A stretch of 64,000 bases of DNA from Parabacteroides sp. PFB2-10 (lineage in GTDB: Bacteria; Bacteroidota; Bacteroidia; Bacteroidales; Tannerellaceae): positions 124,001-188,000 of the forward strand of contig NZ_JARXWI010000004.1 in the NCBI RefSeq assembly GCF_029893085.1, read 5' to 3'. Made by a program: the position numbers and the translations under genes. Below, one piece after another: positions 1 to 7,574 of the stretch (the stretch's first letter is position 1; every line of letters starts with the position of its first letter). The notes under the pieces are model-generated. The model was not told where the DNA came from. It saw only the letters and a program-made list of their open reading frames with translations, and searched no databases.

Positions 1-724
1 GAAGGGTGGCAATCACCCTGTAAAGGGCATTACTTTTCTGACGGGTAACAAAATAGACGCTCTTCTCTGTCCAACGGGCAAATTGAACGTAGTCATTATA
101 GCCCTTATCAAAGACAAGCATACTATAAGGCTCGGGCTTCAGCTCTTTTAGAAACTTCTGATCGTTCACTTTAGCTCCCGTGACTTTGATAAACTTTCCC
201 ACATTCTGGACAGCATCTATAAGCATATGAACCTTTAAGCCTCCTTTCTCCTTCCCATCTCCTTTAGGATCCCGACCAACTCCTTTCATAATGTCACTGA
301 ACAAACGAATGGTGGTAGAATCAACCAATAGAACCTCCTTAAAAGTCAATCCGTAGGTTCGGCTGTCCGACAAAAAACTTTGGTAATGACTGACCAAAGC
401 AAAATAGACAGACTCAAAAAAAGAGCGATCCCTATTGCGGTTACCATCACAGGCGGTACTCTTGGCAGGAGAACTTTTCAACCCCAAATGATTAAGCTTG
501 CCACGCATTCCCCGCATCCCTTCACAGATCTCGTGCGTCGAATCACAGCGGGAAAGGATACCGAATAACATCGTTATCAGATGCGTGTAAGAGCTATACT
601 GCTTATAGTAGCGATCCGATTTATGCTTAGCTATTATCCCTTTCAGATCTATTACGCTTAATAAATCTACGATTTGTTTCAAAATCGGCTGTCCGACAAA
701 ATTTATTTCACTATTTTTGCTCAT
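1..724 (-). CDS. IS4-family DDE transposase, N-terminal part
   Basis: This is the transposase of the insertion sequence: it cuts and rejoins the element's ends. The reading frame is open from the ATG at 724 down to base 1 (241 codons), so the gene is cut by the window edge rather than broken. Residues 1 to about 90 resemble the DUF4372 N-terminal domain with the SPAKST stretch before the catalytic core. The first catalytic Asp is D135 in LLVDSTTIR, and the second is D206 in VFDKGYND. The final Glu (YREN-type motif) would be off the window. The region GRDPKGDGKEKGGLKVH between them is typical of Bacteroidales IS4-type enzymes. The start codon follows the A+T-rich left end of the element. Confidence 0.85.
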   Translation of the reverse strand, partial: MSKNSEINFVGQPILKQIVDLLSVIDLKGIIAKHKSDRYYKQYSSYTHLITMLFGILSRCDSTHEICEGMRGMRGKLNHLGLKSSPAKSTACDGNRNRDRSFFESVYFALVSHYQSFLSDSRTYGLTFKEVLLVDSTTIRLFSDIMKGVGRDPKGDGKEKGGLKVHMLIDAVQNVGKFIKVTGAKVNDQKFLKELKPEPYSMLVFDKGYNDYVQFARWTEKSVYFVTRQKSNALYRVIATL

Positions 725-826
725 AAGGTAACTACAGTTTGTGGTAAAACCAAATTACCTATAAAGGGTGAAACCGCAATGGAAGTAGCCCTTTCTTTTT
801 AAATCGAAAATTTTAGTCGGACACTA
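1..826 (-). mobile_element. IS4-family insertion sequence, partial (runs off the left edge)
   Basis: The leftward transposase gene fills most of this stretch. About 100 bases upstream of its start, near 811-826, lies the sequence TTTTAGTCGGACACTA, whose complement begins TAGTGTCCGAC. I take this as the terminal inverted repeat, so the element would end at about 823-826. The other end, the target duplication and the third catalytic residue lie outside the window, so completeness cannot be judged. The end sits about 46 bases before the first gene of the nuclease cassette. Confidence 0.7.
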
Positions 827-871
827 GTGAAAGGAAATATTAGAACTTACCATGTATAAATAATAAAAAGA

Positions 872-1873
872 ATGAGAACTAAAACGGAAATAGATAATGT
901 AATTGTAGAAGTGCAGAAAAAGCTTTCAGAGAATACTGAATGGATTACTCGCTATAAAGAGTATGCAACACAATTAAAGGAAGATAAAAAAGGAACAAAA
1001 TATAACGAATGTAGAAAGCGATTTAGAGTTGCCAAGCCTTTATATGTTTACACAAATGTTTCGAAAGCTAAAAGTAGTACATGTGATTATGATCTTCGAT
1101 TCGGTGGTCAAAGCGTAGGAACTATAAAAGTTCGAAAAGATGATGTTTTCTTTACTACTAAAGATAAGCAGCAAAACAATGAAATGTATTTTGGTTCCCC
1201 GGTATTATCCACAGATGACCACAAATGGAACTCTCCAGAGGGGAAGATGTTTAGAAAGCATTTTACGACTGAATTATTAGCTAAAAAGGGGAGTAAGAGT
1301 CCGGAACACGCTTTAGAAAATGAACTTTTAGTTGAGTTTTCAAAGAAGAAATCTGTTGATAAAAAGTTGTGCTATATTCAGCCTGTCAAACTGTTAAAAA
1401 ACTTCTTTCAAATGCCTACACCATTATCCGCGAGTAAAAATGATATTAGCTATCAGCCTAAAGGGGGAGGGATTGATATATTAGCTCGGATAACAATGGA
1501 TGGAGTAAATAAAAATAATGGACGATTGTCAGTAATTGAATTGAAAGATGAAAATAAAAATAATGAACCACCTGAAAAAGTAATTAAACAAGCCATTGCT
1601 TATGCTATCTTTCTCGGGAAGTTACTCTATTCGGAGTCTGGAGAAAAGTGGTATAGCTTATTTGGATTTAAAAGTAAAAGACTAGAAAAAATGACACTTA
1701 ATGTTGTTGCAGCTATGCCATTTAAAGAAAATCAAAAATGTAGTTTTGAAAATCAAACGATTGATATTGACGAACATATCACATTAGAGTTACATACGCT
1801 ATTTATTAAGATAGAAGCGAATGATATAAAGGGCTTTTCTGGCTCTTTGGTAAATACAATGCGAAAGAAATGA
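872..1873 (+). CDS. PD-(D/E)XK nuclease-like protein, first gene of a three-hydrolase cassette
   Basis: I do not recognise a named family, but the C-terminal half carries what looks like a PD-(D/E)XK nuclease core: GGGIDILAR with D202, then VIELKDENK with E223 and K225, then QAIAYA with Q240. A helix with several Glu residues around 145-151 could supply the N-terminal acidic residue. Such folds usually cut DNA or RNA with a metal ion. Residues 1-130 are highly charged and have no recognisable domain. There is no signal peptide or membrane segment, so it should be cytoplasmic. The gene overlaps the next by 4 bases (ATGA), so the two are probably translated together. It is visibly richer in A+T than the core genes further right, which suggests transfer. 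No Bacteroidota promoter motif is obvious in the 46 bases between the insertion sequence and the start. Confidence 0.65.
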   Translation: MRTKTEIDNVIVEVQKKLSENTEWITRYKEYATQLKEDKKGTKYNECRKRFRVAKPLYVYTNVSKAKSSTCDYDLRFGGQSVGTIKVRKDDVFFTTKDKQQNNEMYFGSPVLSTDDHKWNSPEGKMFRKHFTTELLAKKGSKSPEHALENELLVEFSKKKSVDKKLCYIQPVKLLKNFFQMPTPLSASKNDISYQPKGGGIDILARITMDGVNKNNGRLSVIELKDENKNNEPPEKVIKQAIAYAIFLGKLLYSESGEKWYSLFGFKSKRLEKMTLNVVAAMPFKENQKCSFENQTIDIDEHITLELHTLFIKIEANDIKGFSGSLVNTMRKK

Positions 1874-3162
1874 AAATCACTATTCATCGAGGAACATCCC
1901 AGATCGGAGGTTGTATAACTGAAATAGAGAGCAATGGGTACAAAGTGTTTATCGACTTTGGAGAGCAGTTGCCGGGAGCAAAAATAGAAAAAACACAACC
2001 AATTGATGGATTGACTTGTGGTGATGTTTCTAAAAGTGCATTATTTATAACTCACTATCATGGAGACCATATTGGAAAAATTGACGAAGCAATTGCTGAT
2101 TTACCCATATTCGTAGGGAAAACAGCTATTGAAATATATAAATGTCTTGAAAACAGATTATCTTATATAAAAGACTCAAACGAAGCGGAAAAGCATAAGA
2201 GAATTGTAGAGCGTATTAAGACAATCAATGCCTTTGAAGCTCTACAACAAGTAACGATTGGGAAGATTACTATTACTCCTTTATTTGTTGACCATTCAGC
2301 CTTTGATGCCTATATGTTTATCGTTGAAGCGGATGGAAAACGAGTATTACACACCGGCGATTTCCGTGGACATGGTTTTAGAAGTAAAGGTCTTCTTCCG
2401 ATGCTGAAAAGATTTGCTAAGAATATTGATTATATCATATCCGAAGGATCCAATGTTCAACGTCCAAAGGCTGCTATACAATCGGAACAAGATCTACAAA
2501 AAGAGTTTGAAACTCTATTCAGAGAAAAAAAATATAACTTCGTATTAGTTTCATCCACCAATATTGATCGGATATTCGCATTGTACCATGCGGCAAAAAA
2601 TGCCGAACGTTGTTTTGTCTGTGATACTTATCAGGCGAAAATAATGAAGATAGTTTCTGAAAATCATAAGCAATACACCTCGTTTTACAATATAGATTAT
2701 GATCAAGACACAAACCCGGCAGGACGTTTTATCGACTTAGACCGTAGAGGGAAAAGACAATATTCTTTTAAAGGAAAGTTGAAACCCTATTTAGAAGATC
2801 ATGGTTTTTGTATGCTCATCCGGGCAAACGAAACATTCAAGCCACTTTTAGATGAATATGCTCCATCGCCAAAAACAAAGGTATACTATTCGATGTGGAA
2901 GGGATATCTAGACAACAAATTGCCTGCGTCTAATAAGTCTCTATCCGATTTTTTACAATCGTACAAACTCGAATATAAACACACAAGTGGGCATACTAAT
3001 ATAGAAACTCTAAAAGTGGTTTTTGAAACGGTTACTCCGAAAGAAGGAATTATTCCAATTCACACAGAAGCTCCTGAAAAATTTCAAGAATTATTTTCAG
3101 AACAAACTATTATCCCGTTGAGAGATGGCGAAATTCTTGAATGTAATCCTCAAAAACAATAA
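1870..3162 (+). CDS. Beta-CASP metallo-beta-lactamase fold hydrolase, RNase J-like
   Basis: This 430-residue protein has the zinc-binding motifs of metallo-beta-lactamase hydrolases: THYHGDH at 61-67 (HxHxDH), H142 in FVDHSAF, and D164 in HTGDFRGHG. Its C-terminal part has beta-CASP features, with SEGSN near 191-195, HTSGH at 371-375 and IPIHTE at 395-400. These match the HxSGH and PxHGE motifs of RNase J, so RNA (or possibly DNA) is the likely substrate. It is shorter than RNase J, which usually exceeds 550 residues, and lacks that family's C-terminal domain. It starts inside the end of the nuclease-like gene and is followed after 3 bases by a phosphoesterase gene. The pairing of this enzyme with a PD-(D/E)XK protein suggests one pathway acting on nucleic acid ends, but that role is inferred. 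Confidence 0.8.
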   Translation: MKITIHRGTSQIGGCITEIESNGYKVFIDFGEQLPGAKIEKTQPIDGLTCGDVSKSALFITHYHGDHIGKIDEAIADLPIFVGKTAIEIYKCLENRLSYIKDSNEAEKHKRIVERIKTINAFEALQQVTIGKITITPLFVDHSAFDAYMFIVEADGKRVLHTGDFRGHGFRSKGLLPMLKRFAKNIDYIISEGSNVQRPKAAIQSEQDLQKEFETLFREKKYNFVLVSSTNIDRIFALYHAAKNAERCFVCDTYQAKIMKIVSENHKQYTSFYNIDYDQDTNPAGRFIDLDRRGKRQYSFKGKLKPYLEDHGFCMLIRANETFKPLLDEYAPSPKTKVYYSMWKGYLDNKLPASNKSLSDFLQSYKLEYKHTSGHTNIETLKVVFETVTPKEGIIPIHTEAPEKFQELFSEQTIIPLRDGEILECNPQKQ

Positions 3163-3165
3163 CCA

Positions 3166-3768
3166 ATGACTATTCTCCACCTCTCCGACACGCACAATAA
3201 ACACCACTTGCTAAGAGATTTACCCCCTGCCGACATAATCATTCATTCGGGAGACGTGTCATTCTCTGGTTCGGAAGAAGAAGTTATGGATTTTATAGAG
3301 TGGTTTGGTAGCTTGCCATATAAATACAAAATCTTTATTGCCGGCAATCACGATCATTGCTTGTTTGGTACAAACATCAACGGATTGCCCGACAACTGTT
3401 TCTATTTGTGCAATTCAGGAGTTACAATTGAAGGAATAAAGTTTTATGGCGTACCTCTATTTATGGAAGACATAATAGCTGGCGATTATGATAAAAATAT
3501 ACAGAACATACCGATTGATATTGATATTCTTATAACTCATCAACCGCCTTATTGCATATTGGACTCTTCTGTAAATACAAACTATGGCGACCGCAATTTA
3601 TTGCAAATGGTATTAAAAACGCAGCCGAGATATCACCTTTTTGGACATATTCACGATGCTTATGGATTTGAAAAAAGTAATAAGACCTCGTTTATAAATG
3701 CAGCAATACTTAACGAGTATTACGAAATATCGAACAAACCAGTCTTGTTGGAAATGCAAGTAAACTGA
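3166..3768 (+). CDS. Calcineurin-like metallophosphoesterase, third gene of the cassette
   Basis: This 200-residue protein is a compact metallophosphoesterase. The metal-binding series is complete: D8 and H10 in LSDTH, D30 in HSGD, N61 and H62 in GNHDH, H125 in ITHQPP, and H161 and H163 in FGHIH. It resembles the small MPPED-type branch of the superfamily more than Mre11 or SbcD, which are longer and carry capping domains. Members cut phosphomonoesters or phosphodiesters, including cyclic nucleotides, so the substrate cannot be read from the sequence. The gene begins 3 bases after the beta-CASP gene and belongs to the same transcript. It is as A+T-rich as its two partners. It has no signal peptide. 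A four-half-site dyad lies 45 bases after its stop. Confidence 0.85.
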   Translation: MTILHLSDTHNKHHLLRDLPPADIIIHSGDVSFSGSEEEVMDFIEWFGSLPYKYKIFIAGNHDHCLFGTNINGLPDNCFYLCNSGVTIEGIKFYGVPLFMEDIIAGDYDKNIQNIPIDIDILITHQPPYCILDSSVNTNYGDRNLLQMVLKTQPRYHLFGHIHDAYGFEKSNKTSFINAAILNEYYEISNKPVLLEMQVN

Positions 3769-3812
3769 ATTTGGACAAAGCAAGCGATTAGTATTGCTAT
3801 CCAATTCAAAAC

Positions 3813-3865
3813 TGTTCACTATCCTTGTATGTTCATTGACAATGAACAATACTTCAAAATGAACA
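3813..3865. promoter_or_regulatory. Symmetric four-half-site dyad (TGTTCA / TGAACA)
   Basis: Four hexamers are arranged symmetrically around base 3839: TGTTCA at 3813 and 3830, and TGAACA at 3843 and 3860. Both outer-to-inner gaps are exactly 11 bases, giving a 17-base repeat. The inner pair forms a perfect 9-base-arm palindrome with a single central base (3830-3848). The gaps themselves are not symmetric, so the half-sites appear to be what is conserved. This looks like a multi-site operator or a recombinase binding site at the right edge of the cassette. A simple hairpin terminator is less likely because there is no T tract. Confidence 0.4.
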
Positions 3866-3884
3866 CAAACGATTAAAAAACGAC

Positions 3885-4079
3885 ATGTATGAATTACTTT
3901 ATCAATCGGGCTTGGAAGGCTGGGTTTCTTTAGGAATACAAAAAGCTGCAAGTAAAGAACTTTTCTATGAAAATATTCCTTCAAAGGCACTCTTATGGCT
4001 TCGTAATCGTTCGAGAGGGAGAGAAGAACATGTGTTTTTCCTGCAGGATGAAGAACAGGTATTTGCTTATGATCTCTAA
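3885..4079 (+). pseudogene. Fragment resembling the C-terminal tail of a large secreted protein
   Basis: This 64-codon open frame has no recognisable domain start. Its second half (IPSKALLWLRNRSRGREE and onward) resembles, from memory, the C-terminal tail found in large Bacteroidales secreted proteins with discoidin or similar domains, where a wording like ALLWLRN followed by GREER recurs near the end. If so, this is the surviving 3' end of a gene whose body was lost when the cassette or insertion sequence arrived. The alternative is that it is a small expressed protein or chance. No promoter was seen close to its start. Confidence 0.35.
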
Positions 4080-4127
4080 AGGAACAATAAAAATTAGATG
4101 TGTTTGCCCTGGGCATTGAATATACAC

Positions 4128-4159
4128 CTTGTCTATTTCGCAAAATTTGTTTTTCTTTG
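4128..4159 (+). promoter_or_regulatory. Probable promoter of coaX
   Basis: CTTG at 4128-4131 and TTTCTTTG at 4152-4159, separated by 20 bases, resemble the Bacteroidota -33 and -7 elements. Transcription would start near 4166, about 12 bases before the GTG at 4178. This placement rules out the upstream ATG at 4100 as the coaX start. Confidence 0.45.
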
Positions 4160-4177
4160 CTGAAAATTCCGAAGGAA

Positions 4178-4906
4178 GTGAATCTGATCATTGAACAAGG
4201 AAATACCGCTACCAAAGTGGCTGTGTATGACAAGGGGCAGGTCAAAGCCTCTTTTATGTATAAAGACTTCAATTGTGAGCTGCTGGCGCCCTTGTTTGAG
4301 CAGTATGACTTGAAATATGGGATTCTTTCTTCTGTGATAGGGATTGATACCCGTATGGTGGCATGCCTGGAGAAGCGCTTGATCAGGCTTTTACAGTTGA
4401 CGCCGGAAACGATGCTTCCCATTCGGATAGGCTACGATACGCCGAATACATTGGGGAATGACCGTTTGGCGGCTGCCGTGGGAGCCTATACCCTGCAGCC
4501 CGGAAGGACTGTTCTGGTGATTGATGCAGGAACGGCGATAACCTATGAACTGGTGGAAGCGTCGGGGCTTTATGTCGGAGGGAATATATCGCCCGGCATG
4601 GCTACCCGTTTCAAGGCGCTTCATCATTATACAAAGAAGTTACCTTTGGTATCTGAACAGGAAGAAATTCCGCTTATTGCCTCAAATACAACGGCAGCAA
4701 TACAGGCGGGAGTGGTCAACGGGCTTGTGTACGAAATAGATGGCTATATCGATGCGCTTCAGGCGAAATATGCTGATCTTTTCGTTTTTTTAACAGGCGG
4801 GCATTCGTTTTATTTGCAGAGACGCCTAAAAAACCGCATCTTTGCAGACATTAATTTAGTGTTGACAGGCTTAAATAGAATCTTAGAATATAATGTTGAA
4901 AATTAG
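4178..4906 (+). CDS. coaX: Type III pantothenate kinase CoaX
   Basis: CoaX phosphorylates pantothenate with ATP, the first step of coenzyme A synthesis, in the cytoplasm. The 242-residue product has the two ASKHA-fold phosphate motifs: EQGNT near the N-terminus and VIDAGTAITYE in the middle. It also has the TLGNDRLAAAVGAY stretch that holds the conserved GxDR. I chose the GTG at 4178 because VNLIIEQGNT is the usual beginning of the family, because the predicted transcription start lies between the upstream ATG and this codon, and because the length then fits (about 240-260). One oddity is Glu where most family members have Asp in the first DxGNT motif. The 3' end overlaps the next gene by 14 bases. 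Confidence 0.9.
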   Translation: MNLIIEQGNTATKVAVYDKGQVKASFMYKDFNCELLAPLFEQYDLKYGILSSVIGIDTRMVACLEKRLIRLLQLTPETMLPIRIGYDTPNTLGNDRLAAAVGAYTLQPGRTVLVIDAGTAITYELVEASGLYVGGNISPGMATRFKALHHYTKKLPLVSEQEEIPLIASNTTAAIQAGVVNGLVYEIDGYIDALQAKYADLFVFLTGGHSFYLQRRLKNRIFADINLVLTGLNRILEYNVEN

Positions 4907-6173
4907 CAGGGTAGTAGTTATAAGTATTCTTATAGTCACTCAATTACAGGTGTGGGCGCAGAATAATACGAATTCGCCCTATACCCGTTTTGGGTATGGT
5001 GAGATTGCCGATCGTTCGTTTGCCGCCGGTCGTGCCATGGGCGGGTTAGGCATTGGCCTACGCTCCGGGAAACAGGTGAATCCGATGAATCCGGCTTCGT
5101 ATACCGGCATTGATTCGATGACTTTCATTTTTGATATGGGGGTTCATGTGCAACGATCCTGGTTTACGGATGGTGAAAACAGCCAGGGCAATTACAATGG
5201 GAATCTGGAATATATAGCGATGTTATTTCCTGTACACAAACGGATCGCCTTCAGTGCGGGGATTCTTCCCTATTCCTTTGTGGGATATAAGTTTGGAGAG
5301 ACGGTGGATAATGACGCTGAATCCAGTAACATTTTTTCAGGATCGGGCGGATTAAACGAAGTGTATGCTGGTTTGTCAATAGATATATGGAAGAAGCGTC
5401 TTTCATTGGGTGCCAATGTCGGTTACCTGTTTGGCAAGATTGAACATCAGCAAACAACCTCCTTTCCCAAAGGGAGTACGGCCTGGAGCAGCGTGAATAT
5501 GCAACGGGTGAAAGTGAACGATGTGAAATTTGATTTTGGTTTGCAATATACTCATCCGCTGAGTGCTACCCAGCAAGTAGTTGTAGGAGCTGTTTATTCG
5601 CCGGCAAAGCAGTTGAATTCGACATCTTATAATATATTGCAGGTAGGATCCCTCTCGGAAGGGGGGTATGTGGAAGCCGATACGATCGTCAACCAACGCT
5701 TTGATTTGCCTAATACGTTTGGTTTCGGTGTTTCGTATACCAAAAACAATAAATTGACAATTGGCGCCGATGTGAAGTATGAAGAGTGGAGTACGGCCTA
5801 CTTTTTTGACAAGAATGATTCGTTTGACAATCGATTGCGTGTAGCGGTAGGGGCAGAGATTATACCGGATTTCTACAATCGGAATATCCTGCAGAGATCA
5901 CGCTATCGCGCGGGTGTCCATTACAGCAATTCGTATCGACAGGCGATGATTGAGAGTAAGCGGTATGGCTTTAGCGAGTATGGTGTAAGTGTGGGTATGG
6001 GAATTCCGATTCGTACGGGATATTCGAATGATGAGAATCGCTCTTTGATCAATGTTTCTTTTGAATATGTGAGAGTGCAGCCCGAATTACGCACGATGGT
6101 GAAAGAACAATATCTGCGTTTGACGTTAAATCTTACATTTAACGAAATGTGGTTCCTTAAACGGAAAATATAA
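4893..6173 (+). CDS. Outer-membrane beta-barrel-like protein of unknown function
   Basis: I do not recognise a named family. The first 22 residues form a signal peptide ending VWAQ, and the mature part begins NNTNSPYTRFGYGE. The remainder alternates hydrophobic, aromatic and glycine-rich strands, ending in LRLTLNLTFNEMWF, which fits an outer-membrane beta-barrel of about 400 residues. No catalytic motif is visible. The start at 4893 overlaps coaX by 14 bases, and the gene is followed after 30 bases by a secreted TPR protein. This coaX, barrel, TPR, LptC order looks like a conserved Bacteroidales envelope operon. A role in outer-membrane biogenesis or transport is inferred from position only. 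Confidence 0.65.
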   Translation: MLKISRVVVISILIVTQLQVWAQNNTNSPYTRFGYGEIADRSFAAGRAMGGLGIGLRSGKQVNPMNPASYTGIDSMTFIFDMGVHVQRSWFTDGENSQGNYNGNLEYIAMLFPVHKRIAFSAGILPYSFVGYKFGETVDNDAESSNIFSGSGGLNEVYAGLSIDIWKKRLSLGANVGYLFGKIEHQQTTSFPKGSTAWSSVNMQRVKVNDVKFDFGLQYTHPLSATQQVVVGAVYSPAKQLNSTSYNILQVGSLSEGGYVEADTIVNQRFDLPNTFGFGVSYTKNNKLTIGADVKYEEWSTAYFFDKNDSFDNRLRVAVGAEIIPDFYNRNILQRSRYRAGVHYSNSYRQAMIESKRYGFSEYGVSVGMGIPIRTGYSNDENRSLINVSFEYVRVQPELRTMVKEQYLRLTLNLTFNEMWFLKRKI

Positions 6174-6203
6174 GAAGACTGAATAACTAAAAAAAGAACA
6201 GAT

Positions 6204-7571
6204 ATGAAACTACGAGTATTTTTATCAGCTTCACTGCTCTTAATGGGAGTGTTAGGAGCAAGTGCGCAGAAAGGTGTTGACAATGGTACCCCGTTTGGCT
6301 CGGGAGAAGATAGTATTCGCTGTATTACGGCAAATAGCTTGTATTATCCCTATGCGAAGGCAGGAAATTATGCCGATGCACTTGAGCCTTGGACTACTGC
6401 TTTTACGGAATGCCCTGCGTCGAATTCGAACCTATACCTTTACGGTGTGCAGATTGTCGACTGGCAAATTGCCAATGCTACCGATGCCGCACAAAAAGAG
6501 GAATTGATTAATAAATTAATGTTTGTGTACGACCAGCGTGTTAAATACTTTGGAAATCATGCGCGTTACAGTGCCGACTGGATCCTGGCTCGTAAGGCGC
6601 AGTCTTATATCCAGCACAAGGGAGAGAATGCTGACCCACAGCAGTTGCGCGACTGGTTAGTGGTAGCTCTTGACCAATATGGAGAAAAGACAGATCCGAT
6701 GGCCGTTTCTTATTTTATGTTTGCTTCCCATCGTTTGTTGATTAAGGATCCGGAAGCCAATAAAGCACAGTATATTAATGACTACCTGCGTTCGACTGCT
6801 ATATTAGATGCTCAATTGCTTGAAGCGAAAGCAGCGAACAACGAGAAAGATATCACCACAGTGACTACCTATAAGACAGGTCTCGACGCTGGTTTTGCTA
6901 ATAGTGGCGCTGCTGATTGCGAAACGTTGCAGAATATGTATGCAGACAAAGTGGAGCAGAATAAAGAGGATATGGAATTCCTGAAAGAAACACTGGCTCT
7001 GTTGAAACGGATGCGTTGTACGGATTCCGATGTCTATATTGCTGCTTCCCGTTATATGCACGTGAACAACCCGACAGCGGAATCGGCCGTAGGTTTGGCC
7101 AAACAGGCAGTACGTGATAATGATTTCGAATTGGCTGTTAAGTATTTTGAAGAGGCTGCCAGCCTGGATGAAGATCCGGCTTCCAGAGCAGACGATTATT
7201 ATATGATCGCTGTTATTATGACCAATCAGAACAACTACTCTCGTGCCCGTCAGTATGCGAACAAAGCAATTGAATTGGTGCCCAGCTATGGGAAAGCTTA
7301 TATCCTGATCGGTCGAATGTATGCTGAAACAGCCAAGTCGGTATATCCGAATGATGGTGTGTTGGCGAAGGTGGTTTATAACGCGGCTATCGACAAGTTT
7401 GAGAGAGCCCGTCAGGTGGACTCTGAAGTAGCAGGTGAAGCAAACAGTCTGATTACGGCCTATCGTGCACACCTTCCTTCTACGGAAGATGTATTTATGC
7501 ATCCCGAAATTGAGAAAGGAAAACAGTTCAAGGTAGGTGGATGGATCAATGAAACAACGACTATCCGATAA
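6204..7571 (+). CDS. Secreted tetratricopeptide-repeat protein
   Basis: The 455-residue product has an N-terminal signal peptide (LSASLLLMGVLGASAQ) and should be periplasmic or attached to the outer membrane. Tetratricopeptide helices are clearest from about residue 285 to 390, including DNDFELAVKYFEEAASLD and NNYSRARQYANKAIELVP. Such repeats mediate protein contacts. There is no enzyme motif. It lies between the barrel-like protein and LptC, with only 3 bases before lptC, so it is probably co-expressed with lipopolysaccharide transport genes. Its partner is unknown; an assembly factor for an outer-membrane complex is one possibility. Confidence 0.8.
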   Translation: MKLRVFLSASLLLMGVLGASAQKGVDNGTPFGSGEDSIRCITANSLYYPYAKAGNYADALEPWTTAFTECPASNSNLYLYGVQIVDWQIANATDAAQKEELINKLMFVYDQRVKYFGNHARYSADWILARKAQSYIQHKGENADPQQLRDWLVVALDQYGEKTDPMAVSYFMFASHRLLIKDPEANKAQYINDYLRSTAILDAQLLEAKAANNEKDITTVTTYKTGLDAGFANSGAADCETLQNMYADKVEQNKEDMEFLKETLALLKRMRCTDSDVYIAASRYMHVNNPTAESAVGLAKQAVRDNDFELAVKYFEEAASLDEDPASRADDYYMIAVIMTNQNNYSRARQYANKAIELVPSYGKAYILIGRMYAETAKSVYPNDGVLAKVVYNAAIDKFERARQVDSEVAGEANSLITAYRAHLPSTEDVFMHPEIEKGKQFKVGGWINETTTIR

Positions 7572-7574
7572 GAC

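Noticed and set aside
3613-4422. Reverse-strand frame of 269 codons opposite the cassette end and coaX.
   Set aside because: It runs antisense through three different units, has no recognisable domain and no promoter.
6804-7502. Reverse-strand frame of 232 codons opposite the TPR gene; similarly 8440-9324 opposite the CNNM gene.
   Set aside because: They are mirror frames of well-supported genes, with composition typical of shadow translation.
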